In this document: positions 18,046 through 27,974 of the stretch, piece after piece | How positions within the stretch are numbered: position 1 is the first letter of the stretch | Layout of the letters: every line of letters starts with the position of its first letter | Assembly: GCF_002742285.1 (NCBI RefSeq) | Contig: NZ_MDGM01000012.1 | Location: 868,001-932,000, forward strand | Direction of reading: 5' to 3' | Length of the DNA stretch: 64,000 nt | Source of the DNA: Paramylibacter kogurei | GTDB lineage: Bacteria; Pseudomonadota; Alphaproteobacteria; Rhodobacterales; Rhodobacteraceae | Notes under the pieces: model-generated | What the model was told of the DNA's origin: nothing | The model's input: only the letters and a program-made list of their open reading frames with translations | Database searches by the model: none | Position numbers and translations under genes: made by a program

Positions 18046-18963
18046 TCAACTGATTTCCCATTTGCCATCAACCCGTCGAACTTGTTGCCAATTTTTCATC
18101 TTTGATCGAAACCAAGTGCGCTGACGTTTGGCGTATTGGCGGGTTTGCACCTTTGCCAATTCAATTGCCGCGTCTAAATCCATGTCGCCATTGATATGCG
18201 CGATCAATTCTTTTGCACCAATTGCTTGGCAAGATGGCAATGTTTCATCCCAGCCATTGTTCATTACAGCGCGACATTCATCCAACGCACCCATATCCAC
18301 CATCATATCAAAACGCCGATCAATTCGATCATTCAGCCATTCTTTATCACTGACAAGGTTGAGTGGGACCGTTTGATCAAGGGGGAGCAATGGTGGCGGT
18401 GTTTCATCCTGCCATTGTGCCAAACCTTTGCCTGTTGCGCGTAATACCTCCCATGCGCGTTGGGTGCGCGCAGGATTTAAAATGTCTATTTTTGAATATG
18501 TTAGTGGGTCACCTTCACGTAGCTGATCCGCAAAAATCCCCAACCCATATTTTGCGCCCAATGCGTTTGCCTCGGTGCGGATTTCTGCGGGAATATCGGG
18601 GATATTGGTCAACCCCATGGTCAGGGCCATAAAATACAATCCTGTACCGCCCAGAATGATCGGGCGTAATCCATTGGATCTGGCATGTGCAATTTGATCG
18701 CTCACCTCGCGAAGCCAATGCCCCACGGAATAGTCTTGTGCTAAGCCGACATGCCCATACATAAAATGGGGACAGGCGGCCAATTCATCGCCTATCGGGC
18801 GTGCGGTGAGGATTTGCCAATCTGCATAAACTTGTAATGCATCGGCATTAATGATGCACCCTTGAAATTCCCGTGCAATTTCAATGCCTAGCGCGGATTT
18901 CCCGCTTGCGGTTGGGCCTGCGATCAACACGGGTAAATCATTTTGCAAAACACGCGATAGCAT
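18046..18963 (-). CDS. miaA: tRNA dimethylallyltransferase
   Basis: Adds the dimethylallyl group to A37 of tRNAs reading codons that start with U. The 305-residue protein has the P-loop GPTASGKS (16-23), the DALQVY segment, the GTGLY motif ([11 protein letters not shown]) and the GAKELIAHI and [13 protein letters not shown] segments typical of MiaA. It diverges from pyrH across 128 bp. Confidence 0.97.
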   Translation of the reverse strand: MLSRVLQNDLPVLIAGPTASGKSALGIEIAREFQGCIINADALQVYADWQILTARPIGDELAACPHFMYGHVGLAQDYSVGHWLREVSDQIAHARSNGLRPIILGGTGLYFMALTMGLTNIPDIPAEIRTEANALGAKYGLGIFADQLREGDPLTYSKIDILNPARTQRAWEVLRATGKGLAQWQDETPPPLLPLDQTVPLNLVSDKEWLNDRIDRRFDMMVDMGALDECRAVMNNGWDETLPSCQAIGAKELIAHINGDMDLDAAIELAKVQTRQYAKRQRTWFRSKMKNWQQVRRVDGKWEIS

Positions 18964-19091
18964 ATTTGGTTTCCTTGGCGAGCGGGCAAGAAGGTGCCGA
19001 AGATCACTGTCTATTAAATTTCAATCACATTTGCCATTGCAAGAAACTGGAATTTCAGACATTTTGCGCAAAGATAACGAAGGAGACGCAG

Positions 19092-19829
19092 ATGTCGAAT
19101 GAAACGGGCGATTCAACGCCAAAATTTAAACGTGTTCTGCTGAAAATCTCCGGAGAGGCCCTGATGGGCGACCAAGCATTTGGTCTGCATCCCCCAACCG
19201 TTGAACGTATCGCAAAAGAGCTAAAATCCGTCCATGACGAGGGAATCGAGCTTTGCGTTGTGATTGGTGGTGGCAATATTTTTCGCGGGCTTTCAGGGTC
19301 TGCACAGGGGATGGAGCGCACAACCGCCGATTATATGGGGATGTTAGCGACCGTTATGAACGCGCTGGCCATGCAGGGCGCCTTGGAGGCGTTAGGTGTA
19401 CATACACGCGTGATTTCCGCCATTCCAATGGATCAAGTTTGCGAGCCATACATCCGCCGTCGCGCCGTGCGTCATTTGGAAAAGAAACGTATTTGCATTT
19501 TTGCGGCGGGAACAGGGAACCCATATTTCACCACAGATACCGCCGCGACATTGCGTGCAACTGAAATGTCCTGTGAGGGCATTTTCAAAGGCACACAGGT
19601 TGATGGGATTTACGACAAAGATCCAAAGACCAACCCAGACGCCGTTCGCTATGATCGCGTGACATATGACGAAGTGTTGCAAAAGAACCTGAAAGTTATG
19701 GATGCATCCGCAATTGCATTGGCGCGTGACAATAATCTGCCTATTGTGGTGTTCTCGTTAGAGCAAAAGGGTGGTATGACTGGCATTCTGCGCGGCGAGG
19801 GCACATATACCGTCGTGGAAAACGGTTAA
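19092..19829 (+). CDS. pyrH: UMP kinase
   Basis: Phosphorylates UMP to UDP for nucleotide and UDP-sugar supply. A 245-residue amino-acid-kinase-fold protein with [24 protein letters not shown], the [14 protein letters not shown] segment, [16 protein letters not shown] and [10 protein letters not shown]. The start at 19092 is set by the ribosome binding site AAGGAGA; longer upstream frames lack family similarity. First visible gene of the long pyrH-to-lpxB operon. Confidence 0.97.
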   Translation: MSNETGDSTPKFKRVLLKISGEALMGDQAFGLHPPTVERIAKELKSVHDEGIELCVVIGGGNIFRGLSGSAQGMERTTADYMGMLATVMNALAMQGALEALGVHTRVISAIPMDQVCEPYIRRRAVRHLEKKRICIFAAGTGNPYFTTDTAATLRATEMSCEGIFKGTQVDGIYDKDPKTNPDAVRYDRVTYDEVLQKNLKVMDASAIALARDNNLPIVVFSLEQKGGMTGILRGEGTYTVVENG

Positions 19830-19853
19830 GAATATCGAACAAGGAATCTGATT

Positions 19854-20414
19854 ATGGCTGATATTGAAATTGACACCGCCGATCTGGAGCGCCGCATGGA
19901 AGGTGCAATGGTTGCGTTGAAAAACGAATTTGCCAGTTTGCGTACTGGGCGCGCGTCTGCGTCGATCTTGGATCCTGTTTTGGTTGATGCGTATGGATCA
20001 AACATGCCGTTAAACCAATGTGGCACGGTGAATGTTCCAGAACCGCGCATGATCACGGTGACTGTTTGGGACAAAGGCCTGGTTGGCGCCGTTGAAAAAG
20101 CCATTCGTAATTCGGGCATCGGGATTAACCCCGTCGTTGATGGTATGGTTTTACGCCTGCCAATCCCTGAATTAAACGAGGAACGCCGTGCGGAACTTGC
20201 CAAAGTTGCGGGTCAATACGGTGAAAACGCCAAAGTCGCCGTGCGCAATGTGCGCAAAGACGGCATGGATCAGGTGAAAAAAGGCAAAGCAGACGGCATG
20301 AGCGAAGATGATCAGAAATTCTGGTCCGATGAAATTCAATCGCTGACAGATGCCGCGATCAAAAAGGTTGACGACGCAATCGAACACAAACAACAGGAAA
20401 TTATGCAGGTATAG
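19854..20414 (+). CDS. frr: Ribosome recycling factor
   Basis: Splits post-termination ribosomes together with EF-G. 186 residues, the usual length; [23 protein letters not shown] at the N terminus, [26 protein letters not shown] and [12 protein letters not shown] are diagnostic. Follows pyrH by 24 bases, the normal partner. Confidence 0.98.
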   Translation: MADIEIDTADLERRMEGAMVALKNEFASLRTGRASASILDPVLVDAYGSNMPLNQCGTVNVPEPRMITVTVWDKGLVGAVEKAIRNSGIGINPVVDGMVLRLPIPELNEERRAELAKVAGQYGENAKVAVRNVRKDGMDQVKKGKADGMSEDDQKFWSDEIQSLTDAAIKKVDDAIEHKQQEIMQV

Positions 20415-20440
20415 AACCCTGTGAATTTGTAACACGCAGA

Positions 20441-21157
20441 ATGTCCGAAGTATCAGAAAACTTGCATTTGGCCATCATCATGGATGGCAACGGTCGCTGG
20501 GCGACCGCACGGGGATTCGAGCGGTTAAAGGGACATAAACGTGGTGTTGAACGTGTTCGCGAAGTGGTCGAAGCTTGTCCCGATTTAGGTGTCAGCCATC
20601 TAACACTTTTTGCATTTTCCACCGAAAATTGGAAACGATCAGAAAAAGAAGTGAATGGACTGATGGCGCTGTTTCGCCGTTACATCCGTTCAGAAGCGGC
20701 TCGCCTGTTCAAAGAGGGCGTGCGTGTGCGTTTCATCGGGCGCCGTGGCGAGCTTGATAGCCGACTACAAGATTTGATGGCAGGGCTAGAGGCGCAAACC
20801 GCCGAAAATTCCCGTCTGCATATGACCGTTGCGATAAATTACGGTGGCCGCGATGAAATTGTTCGCGCATCGCAAAAGGTTGCGGGAATGGTTGCCGCGG
20901 GACAGATTGAACCGCATGACATCACCGAAGATTTGATTTCTGCACAAATGGATACTGCCGAAATTTGTGATCCTGATTTGGTGTTGCGCACATCAGGTGA
21001 ATTTCGCACATCAAACTTTCTGCCTTGGCAATCGGTTTATGCGGAATATGTATTCGAAGAATCTGCATGGCCAGATTTTACGGTTGAATTACTGGCACAA
21101 ACTTTGGCTGAATTTCGCAATCGTGACCGTCGCTTTGGTGCGGTTGGCACGAAATGA
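20441..21157 (+). CDS. uppS: Isoprenyl (undecaprenyl) diphosphate synthase
   Basis: Condenses isopentenyl units onto farnesyl diphosphate to give the C55 carrier for murein and polysaccharides. The 238-residue protein has IMDGNGRWA with the catalytic Asp, RGFERLKGHKRG, LTLFAFSTENWKR, VAINYGGRDEIV and the DLVLRTSGEFRTSNFLPWQ region (usual form GEhRhSNFLLWQ). ATGA overlap with cdsA. Confidence 0.97.
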   Translation: MSEVSENLHLAIIMDGNGRWATARGFERLKGHKRGVERVREVVEACPDLGVSHLTLFAFSTENWKRSEKEVNGLMALFRRYIRSEAARLFKEGVRVRFIGRRGELDSRLQDLMAGLEAQTAENSRLHMTVAINYGGRDEIVRASQKVAGMVAAGQIEPHDITEDLISAQMDTAEICDPDLVLRTSGEFRTSNFLPWQSVYAEYVFEESAWPDFTVELLAQTLAEFRNRDRRFGAVGTK

Positions 21158-21930
21158 ACAATCCCGCGCAATTTTCTGATCTTGGAACTCGTCTGGCCTC
21201 TGCCGTTGTGATGACCGTGATTGGTGGTTTTGCAATTGTGCAAGGCGGGATGTGGTTTCAGGCGCTTGGGATTTTAATCGGTGGATTGATGGCATGGGAA
21301 ACATTGCGCATGCACGGCGCATCGACAATGTACACCATTGTTGGAGCAGTCGTTTTTGCATTTGCACTGGGTCTGAATGTGTTGGCGCCAAGTGTAATTT
21401 TTGCCTTTGCTGCATTGGTTTTGGTGGCGTTATTGTCGCTTGGTGTTTCCAAATCTCGTCTGACAACAGGCGTTGCATTGGTGTTTATCCTGATCGCATG
21501 TGCGGCATTGGTGCAATTGCGCCAAGGATCGATGACGAACCTATTGTTTCTGGCGGGTTGTGTGATTGCATCTGATATTGGCGGGTATTTTGCAGGGCGC
21601 ATAATTGGCGGGCCAAAATTTTGGCCAGCGGTCAGCCCGAAAAAAACTTGGTCTGGTACAATTGGTGGATGGGTTTTGGCGGCGATTGTTGGGCTGTTAT
21701 TTGTCCTGTTCGCACAGTTTGGCGTAAAATACATCCTGTTTGGCGTGATCCTTGCCATGGCGGCACAGGCTGGTGATTTGGCGGAATCTTGGATGAAACG
21801 TTGCGCCGAAATCAAAGATAGCTCTAATTTGATCCCCGGTCATGGCGGTTTGCTGGATCGATTTGACGGGTTTATGGGTGCTGCGGTTTTGACGGGCTTG
21901 GTATTGCTTGCCACAGGAAACTGGGGATAA
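21154..21930 (+). CDS. cdsA: Phosphatidate cytidylyltransferase
   Basis: Makes CDP-diacylglycerol from phosphatidate and CTP, the branch point of phospholipid synthesis. A 258-residue integral membrane protein with about seven hydrophobic helices and the family signature near the C terminus (SPKKTWSGTIGG, then DLAESWMKRCAEIKDSSNLIPGHGGLLDRFDG). Overlaps uppS by four bases; dxr starts three bases after its stop. Confidence 0.96.
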   Translation: MNNPAQFSDLGTRLASAVVMTVIGGFAIVQGGMWFQALGILIGGLMAWETLRMHGASTMYTIVGAVVFAFALGLNVLAPSVIFAFAALVLVALLSLGVSKSRLTTGVALVFILIACAALVQLRQGSMTNLLFLAGCVIASDIGGYFAGRIIGGPKFWPAVSPKKTWSGTIGGWVLAAIVGLLFVLFAQFGVKYILFGVILAMAAQAGDLAESWMKRCAEIKDSSNLIPGHGGLLDRFDGFMGAAVLTGLVLLATGNWG

Positions 21931-21933
21931 CCC

Positions 21934-23100
21934 ATGCGAAGCGTTTCAATTTTTGGCGCCACCGGATCAATCGGGCAAACCACGCTTGATGTGATTTCAC
22001 AACAAGCAGATGATATTGAAATCAAGGTTCTGACAGGTAACGGCAACGTTGCCTTGCTGGCCAAACAGGCACAACAGTTCAAACCAAAAACAGTTGTGAT
22101 CGCCGATGAATCCAAGCATGCCCAATTGCAACAATTATTGTCCGGCTTGGATATTTCGGTTCAGGCGGGCAGGGATGCAATATTGCAAGCTGCACGCATT
22201 GATGTGGATTGGGTCATGTCCGCCGTGGTTGGATTTGCCGGGTTTGAAATCAGCCTGATAGCAGCGCAACATTGCAAAACATTGGCGCTAGCTAACAAAG
22301 AAAGCCTTGTCTGCGGTGGCCCATTGTTACGCAAAACCTGTGATGAACACGCCACCAACCTGTTGCCCGTGGACAGCGAACATTCCGCAATTTTGCAATG
22401 TTTAAATGGCGAAAATTTGAACACTGTTGAACGCGTGATAATCACCGCATCGGGCGGCCCGTTTCGCAAATACACTCTGAAAGAGATGCGCGATGTGGAT
22501 GCATCACAAGCCGCAGCACATCCCAACTGGTCGATGGGACAGCGCATATCAATTGACAGCGCATCGATGTTTAACAAAGCGATGGAAGTTATTGAAGCAA
22601 AAGAATTATTTGATCTGTCCAATGATCAGATAGAGGTCTTGGTGCATCCACAATCCATCGTTCATTCCATCGTTGGATTTAACGATGGGAATATGATCGC
22701 ACAATTGGGCCCGGCGAATATGGCGGGTGCGATTGGATATGCGCTGAACTGGCCAGAACGCGCAGTTTTGGATCAACCACGCTTGTCAGCCAAAGATCTG
22801 GTTTCACTAGATTTTAGTGAATTGGATGATAAACGGTTTCCTGCTGTATCCTTGGCGCGACGCGCGATTGACATGGGCGGATTATCTGGTGCTGTGTTTA
22901 ATGCGGCCAAGGAACAGGCGTTGGACTTATTTTTGGCACAAAGAATTGGTTTTCTGGATATGGCTACGCTTGTTGAACGGGCGTTGGATCATTACATGTT
23001 GTCTGACTGGTCGCGAGAAATGTCGCTTGCGAATATTCAGTTTGCCGATGAAACCACGCGCGAATTTGTGCAAAATTGCTTAACCGAGGATGTTGCCTGA
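21934..23100 (+). CDS. dxr: 1-Deoxy-D-xylulose 5-phosphate reductoisomerase
   Basis: Second step of the MEP isoprenoid pathway: NADPH-dependent conversion of DXP to MEP. The 388-residue protein has the nucleotide-binding FGATGSIGQTTLD, LANKESLVCGG, LLPVDSEHSAI with metal ligands, ASGGPFR, NWSMGQRISIDSASMFNK and VHPQSIVHS. The TGATG junction with the next gene shares one base. Confidence 0.97.
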   Translation: MRSVSIFGATGSIGQTTLDVISQQADDIEIKVLTGNGNVALLAKQAQQFKPKTVVIADESKHAQLQQLLSGLDISVQAGRDAILQAARIDVDWVMSAVVGFAGFEISLIAAQHCKTLALANKESLVCGGPLLRKTCDEHATNLLPVDSEHSAILQCLNGENLNTVERVIITASGGPFRKYTLKEMRDVDASQAAAHPNWSMGQRISIDSASMFNKAMEVIEAKELFDLSNDQIEVLVHPQSIVHSIVGFNDGNMIAQLGPANMAGAIGYALNWPERAVLDQPRLSAKDLVSLDFSELDDKRFPAVSLARRAIDMGGLSGAVFNAAKEQALDLFLAQRIGFLDMATLVERALDHYMLSDWSREMSLANIQFADETTREFVQNCLTEDVA

Positions 23101-24446
23101 TGTTTGAAATGATTGAATCTATTCCCGTTTTTGGCAATGGTTTGTTGGTTGTTGTGGCGATGGTGATCGTGCTTGGCACGGTCGTGTCCATTCACGAATA
23201 CGGCCATTACATCGTTGGGCGCTGGTGTGGCATTGATGCAGATGTGTTTTCCATTGGTTTTGGCAAGGTGATTTATTCACGTTACGACAAACGCGGCACG
23301 AAATGGCAGGTGGCTGCAATCCCGTTGGGCGGATATGTGAAATTTCGCGGCGATTTGGATGCGGCGAGCACGCAGGGCAAGGAAAACTTGGCCAATTTAT
23401 CACCCGAAGACGCGGCGCGAAGCTTTCCAACCGCTCCACTTTATAAACGTGCACTGACGGTTATGGCTGGGCCAGTTTTCAACTTTATCCTCTCAATTGT
23501 GATTTTCACGGGGCTTGGGCTTTATTCTGGTCAGGCTGTGGATGATATGACTCTGGGTAAGGTAATCGCGCCCAAAGGTACCCAATACGAAATCCGCGAG
23601 GGCGATAAAATCATCGCGGTGGACGGCGTTGAAATGAACAGCTTTTTGGAAATGGCAGAATGGGCCGCCAATGCAGAGGCTAATAAAAACACGATTTACA
23701 CCGTGGAACGGGACAATGACATCATAGATGTTACGGGGCCGTTTCCAGCACCCGCATATGCCGCGGCAATCATGCCTGTTTCCGCAGCATCAAGTTCGGA
23801 TTTGCGTGCCGGCGATTTTATCGTGTCTTTGGCAAATCAAGAGGTGAACTCTTTTCGCCAACTGGTAGAGGTAGTTAAAACTGTGGGCGAGGGTGAAATC
23901 CCAATTACCGTTTTGCGCGACGGCGAACGCATGACCGTGCCCATTCGCCCACGCGAACAAGTTTATGAAAATGCTGATGGCGAAATTGAAACACGTATTT
24001 TGCTTGGCATTTCGGGGGGCAATGCATTTGAACCCGCGATTGTGCCCGTTGGTTTTGGTAAGGCATTGTCCAATGGCGTATCACGCACGTGGTCTGTGAT
24101 TTCAGGCTCCATTCGTGGCATAAAATTGATGTTTCAGGGCGCGATTAGTCCCAAGAACCTACAAGGTCCTGTGGGTATTGCGCATATGTCCAGTGACGTA
24201 GCAAAATCGGGCTGGATCAGTTTGATTGCATTGATTGGGATTATTTCCACCGCAATTGGGTTTTTAAACCTAATGCCGTTGCCTGTGTTGGATGGTGGTC
24301 ATTTGGTGCAATTCGCGTATCAAGCGGTGGTTGGCAAACCGATGAATGAACGCGTGGTGCGCTATGCCACGGTGGTCAGCTTGTCATTGTTGCTGACCTT
24401 GATGTTGTATTCCACATCCAATGATTTGGTGCGCTGGTTTCAATAG
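23100..24446 (+). CDS. rseP: Site-2 protease RseP (M50 zinc metalloprotease)
   Basis: Inner-membrane zinc protease that cuts transmembrane segments, in relatives releasing extracytoplasmic sigma factors and clearing signal peptides. 448 residues: HEYGH zinc motif in the first helix (about residues 31-35), PDZ-like periplasmic region (about 130-310, with two GD-x-I segments: REGDKIIAVDG and LRAGDFIVSL) and the second active motif NLMPLPVLDGGH near residue 400. The start used, base 23100, overlaps the dxr stop. Confidence 0.96.
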   Translation: MFEMIESIPVFGNGLLVVVAMVIVLGTVVSIHEYGHYIVGRWCGIDADVFSIGFGKVIYSRYDKRGTKWQVAAIPLGGYVKFRGDLDAASTQGKENLANLSPEDAARSFPTAPLYKRALTVMAGPVFNFILSIVIFTGLGLYSGQAVDDMTLGKVIAPKGTQYEIREGDKIIAVDGVEMNSFLEMAEWAANAEANKNTIYTVERDNDIIDVTGPFPAPAYAAAIMPVSAASSSDLRAGDFIVSLANQEVNSFRQLVEVVKTVGEGEIPITVLRDGERMTVPIRPREQVYENADGEIETRILLGISGGNAFEPAIVPVGFGKALSNGVSRTWSVISGSIRGIKLMFQGAISPKNLQGPVGIAHMSSDVAKSGWISLIALIGIISTAIGFLNLMPLPVLDGGHLVQFAYQAVVGKPMNERVVRYATVVSLSLLLTLMLYSTSNDLVRWFQ

Positions 24447-24513
24447 CAAAATCTGGCTTTAACTTTGATCTGAATTATCGTAGTTTACCTCAAAAATATA
24501 CTTGGGGACGACG

Positions 24514-26874
24514 ATGAGCAGTACCAAACGATTGAGCGCCGCTGGGCGTATGGCCGCGCAACTTACGTTTGTTGGCGTATTATCCGCAACAACTGGGCTG
24601 ATTTCACAGCCCCATGTGGCACAAGCACAATCCATTTCATATCAATCGGTAGAGGTGCGCGGCAACGCGCGCATCGCATCAAGCACGATTTTGTCCATCG
24701 CGGCGGTTGAACTGGGTGTTGTGACATCGCCAGCCAAAATTAACTCTGCCGTGCAGCGGTTATATCAAACGGGTTTCTTTGAGGCCGTCGATATCGACGT
24801 TCAAGGTTCAAATCTGGTGATTAATGTGGTTGAAAACCCAACCATCAACCGGGTGAGCATTGAAGGCAACCGACGCTTGAAAGACGACATTTTATTGGGT
24901 TTGATTGAATCATCTTCACGCCAAACATATTCACCAACCCGCGCTGAATCCGATACACAAAAAATTGCAGAAGCCTACGCAGCATCTGGTCGTGTCGCGA
25001 CACAAATCACACCCAAGGTTATCAAGCGTTCGCAAAACCGCGTTGATCTGGTATTTCAAGTGGTTGAAGGAAGCATTTCAGAAATCGAAAGCGTCAGCTT
25101 TGTCGGTAACCGCAACTATTCCGATCGCCGTTTGCGCAGCGTGATTGAATCCAAACGCGCCGGCATTTTCCGTGCACTTTCAAAACGTGATACATTCGTT
25201 GCAGACCGCATCGAATTTGACAAACAAAAGCTGACGGAATTTTATCTAAATAACGGGTATATCGATTTCGAAGTACTGGGTGCATCCAGTGATCTTACTC
25301 GTTCACAAGACAGCTTTGGTGTCACATTTAATGTCCGCGAAGGACAGCAATATAACTATGGCGAAGTAACAATCGTTAGCAACGAACCCGATGTTGATGC
25401 CGCAGATTTTCAAAACCTGCAAAAAATCAAAAACGGGCGGCGCTATGATCCGCGAAAATTGAATGATCTAATTGATAATATCGAAGTTCGTGCGAACCGC
25501 TTGAATTATCCATTCTTGGTGGCGCGCCCTAATATTAGCCGCAATGATGATACGCGCACTCTTGATATTGAAATTAGTTTGGAACGTGGCCAGCGCGCAT
25601 TCATCGAACGTATCGATATTGAAGGCAATTCAATTACACTGGACAAGGTGATCCGCCGCGAATTCAAAGTTGCCGAAGGTGATCCATTCAATCAACGCGC
25701 CATTCAACAGGCTGCTGATCGTGTTCGCGCACTTGATTATTTCGAAGAAGTAAACGTCGAAGCCCGCGAAGGGTCCGCAGCAGGGCGCGCGGTCATTGAT
25801 GTGAACGTCAAAGAAAAAACCACTGGTTCGCTTGGGTTTGGCGTTGGGTATAACTCGTCCAATGGCCCGGTTGGTAATGTTGAAATTTCACAACGCAATT
25901 TCTTGGGCCGTGGGCAAAGTGTGCGTTTTGGGATTTCCACATCGGGCGAGGCCAAAGATTTCCAACTTGCCTTTACAGAGCCTCAATTCCTGGATCGCGA
26001 TTTGGCGGTTGGGTTCGATTTAAGCGGGCGCACAACGTCATCGTCTTATCTACCTGTGGATTTTGAAACCATTCAATTTTCACCACGCGTATCTTTCCCA
26101 ACAGGCGAAGACGGGCGGTTTACGATTTACTATAAATTGGCACGATCAGAAGTGTTACGCCAAGAAACCGATGATTCAACCGATGATATGCCGCTTTACG
26201 AGGATGCATCTGCGATCACGTTGGCGGATGTCGATGATGGCGCGGTTATGACCAGCTCGATCGGGTTCGGGTATAAAATTGATAAACGTGATTCAATTAT
26301 ATCGCCTACGTCGGGTTACACATTGTCATTTGACCAAGAATTTGCGGGGCTTGGTGGCGATGTTAGCTTTTCCAAAACATCAGCAAACTTCAAAATGTTC
26401 CGCTCATTTTTCAACGACAATGTTGTTGTGACTGCTGAACTGGAAGGTGGATATTTACACAATATAGATCGCGGTTCACGCATCACCAATCGTTTCTTCT
26501 TGGGTGGAGATCAATTGCGCGGCTTTGAAGATTATGGGATTGGCCCACGGGACGCATCAACAGGTGATCCTGTTGGCGGCAACACATATGCGGTTGCACG
26601 CCTTGAGGCAAGTTTCCCAATTGGTTTGCCAGAAGAATACGGCATTTATGGCGGTCTGTTTTATGACATCGGCTCTGTTTGGGGTATTGATGACACCTTT
26701 GGTTCAGACCTCAATGGCGAAGATAGTAGTGCGATTATCCGCTCTGCGGTTGGGTTCTCTATTTTCTGGGATACGGCAATTGGGCCATTGCGTTTCAATT
26801 TCGCCAAACCATTGAAAAAACAAGCGTATGATGAAACTGAAACCTTCCGATTTACGGTTGATACGCGGTTCTAA
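24514..26874 (+). CDS. bamA: Outer membrane protein assembly factor BamA
   Basis: Central subunit of the machine that inserts beta-barrel proteins. 786 residues: signal peptide to about 37 (AQAQS), five POTRA domains (about 42-420; openings such as YQSVEVRGNARI, INRVSIEGNRRL and IERIDIEGNSITL) and a C-terminal Omp85 barrel with the conserved GGDQLRGFEDYGIGPRD segment and a final aromatic residue (Phe). The ATG at 24514 with GGGGACG upstream is preferred to a TTG four codons earlier. Confidence 0.97.
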   Translation: MSSTKRLSAAGRMAAQLTFVGVLSATTGLISQPHVAQAQSISYQSVEVRGNARIASSTILSIAAVELGVVTSPAKINSAVQRLYQTGFFEAVDIDVQGSNLVINVVENPTINRVSIEGNRRLKDDILLGLIESSSRQTYSPTRAESDTQKIAEAYAASGRVATQITPKVIKRSQNRVDLVFQVVEGSISEIESVSFVGNRNYSDRRLRSVIESKRAGIFRALSKRDTFVADRIEFDKQKLTEFYLNNGYIDFEVLGASSDLTRSQDSFGVTFNVREGQQYNYGEVTIVSNEPDVDAADFQNLQKIKNGRRYDPRKLNDLIDNIEVRANRLNYPFLVARPNISRNDDTRTLDIEISLERGQRAFIERIDIEGNSITLDKVIRREFKVAEGDPFNQRAIQQAADRVRALDYFEEVNVEAREGSAAGRAVIDVNVKEKTTGSLGFGVGYNSSNGPVGNVEISQRNFLGRGQSVRFGISTSGEAKDFQLAFTEPQFLDRDLAVGFDLSGRTTSSSYLPVDFETIQFSPRVSFPTGEDGRFTIYYKLARSEVLRQETDDSTDDMPLYEDASAITLADVDDGAVMTSSIGFGYKIDKRDSIISPTSGYTLSFDQEFAGLGGDVSFSKTSANFKMFRSFFNDNVVVTAELEGGYLHNIDRGSRITNRFFLGGDQLRGFEDYGIGPRDASTGDPVGGNTYAVARLEASFPIGLPEEYGIYGGLFYDIGSVWGIDDTFGSDLNGEDSSAIIRSAVGFSIFWDTAIGPLRFNFAKPLKKQAYDETETFRFTVDTRF

Positions 26875-27422
26875 TGGGCGTTTCGCGGCTGATTGCATCT
26901 GGAATTTTAGCGCTTGAATTTGGCATTGCGGGATATGTTTTTCCCGCAACTGCTCAAACGTATCCCGTGTACAAAGAACCAACAGTCGCATCAATTGACC
27001 AAGAACGCTTGTTTGCGGAATCCGATTTTGGAAAACAAGCATTGCAAGAAATCGAAACGGTTTCGCGGGAACTCAGCCTTGAAAATCGCCAAATCGAAGC
27101 AGAGCTTACCGCCGAAGAAAAAGAACTGGCTGAATTACGTAAAACCGAATTGCCAGAAGTTTTTAAACAAAAGGCCGCTGATTTTGATCGTCGTGTGAAA
27201 CAAATTCGCGCCGAACAAGATCAAAAATTTGCCAATATTCGCGCTTCGTTGGATGCCGCACGCCAAACATTTAACACCAAGGCCACTCCAATTTTACAAC
27301 AATTGATGGTGGACACAGGGATCATTTTTATCTTGGACAACAGCGCAATTTTGATTGGACAGCCTGATGGCGATATCACCGATCAAGCCATCGCACGTAT
27401 CAATCAAGAATTCGAACAATAA
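26874..27422 (+). CDS. OmpH/Skp family periplasmic chaperone
   Basis: 182 residues with an N-terminal signal (about 1-27, ending ATAQT) and a long charged coiled-coil (about 55-120, rich in Glu, Lys, Ala and Gln), the Skp design: a trimeric holdase carrying unfolded barrel proteins to BamA. The start overlaps the bamA stop (TAATG). In many proteobacteria lpxD follows; here a 70-base gap leads straight to fabZ. Confidence 0.9.
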   Translation: MGVSRLIASGILALEFGIAGYVFPATAQTYPVYKEPTVASIDQERLFAESDFGKQALQEIETVSRELSLENRQIEAELTAEEKELAELRKTELPEVFKQKAADFDRRVKQIRAEQDQKFANIRASLDAARQTFNTKATPILQQLMVDTGIIFILDNSAILIGQPDGDITDQAIARINQEFEQ

Positions 27423-27492
27423 TTGACCGCTCGCTTGAACAGGTTCGACAGAGTTGTTAGGCAGTAAAAAGAAAAGAAAAAGGGACAAATTC

Positions 27493-27969
27493 ATGGCCGA
27501 AAATCAAACCGATGGCGAACTGCATCACGCGGATATTCAAGACATCAAACGGATGATTCCGCACCGCTATCCATTTTTGTTGATTGATGCTGTGCGCGAT
27601 ATGAAACTGGGCGAAAGTGCCGTTGGGATCAAGAACGTAACCATGAACGAACCTCATTTTCAGGGCCATTTTCCTGAACGCCCCGTCATGCCTGGGGTTA
27701 CGATTGTCGAGGCGATGGCACAAACCGCGGCGGTTTTGGTGGTGAAAACGCTGGATATGATCGACAATGACATGTTGGTGTATTTCCTGACCATTGATAA
27801 ATGCAAATTCCGTCACGTTGTATCACCACCCGATCAATTGGAATTGCATGTCAAAGTGGTGCGCGGCCGTGGTAAGCTGTGGAAATTTTATGGCGAAGGC
27901 AAGGTGAATGGCAAAGTCGTGGCCGAAGCAGAATTTCAGGCCATGATGGTCCCCCCGGAAGAGGCTTAA
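27493..27969 (+). CDS. fabZ: 3-Hydroxyacyl-ACP dehydratase FabZ
   Basis: Dehydrates 3-hydroxyacyl-ACP in fatty acid elongation and so balances lipid A against phospholipid supply. 158 residues, hot-dog fold, with [11 protein letters not shown] (catalytic His) and [14 protein letters not shown] and [10 protein letters not shown] (catalytic Glu). The start at 27493 gives the usual length; an upstream in-frame TTG would add 13 basic residues absent from the family. Confidence 0.96.
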   Translation: MAENQTDGELHHADIQDIKRMIPHRYPFLLIDAVRDMKLGESAVGIKNVTMNEPHFQGHFPERPVMPGVTIVEAMAQTAAVLVVKTLDMIDNDMLVYFLTIDKCKFRHVVSPPDQLELHVKVVRGRGKLWKFYGEGKVNGKVVAEAEFQAMMVPPEEA

Positions 27970-27974
27970 CAAAA

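Noticed and set aside
18039..18060. TGGGA/TCCCA stem at the HerA-like gene and miaA 3' ends as terminator
   Set aside because: Only five pairs with a 12-base loop and it overlaps the miaA coding end; too weak to call.
21089..21815. Minus-strand frames across cdsA (up to 185 residues)
   Set aside because: cdsA is certain on the plus strand and the products look random (many Pro, Thr and Asn).
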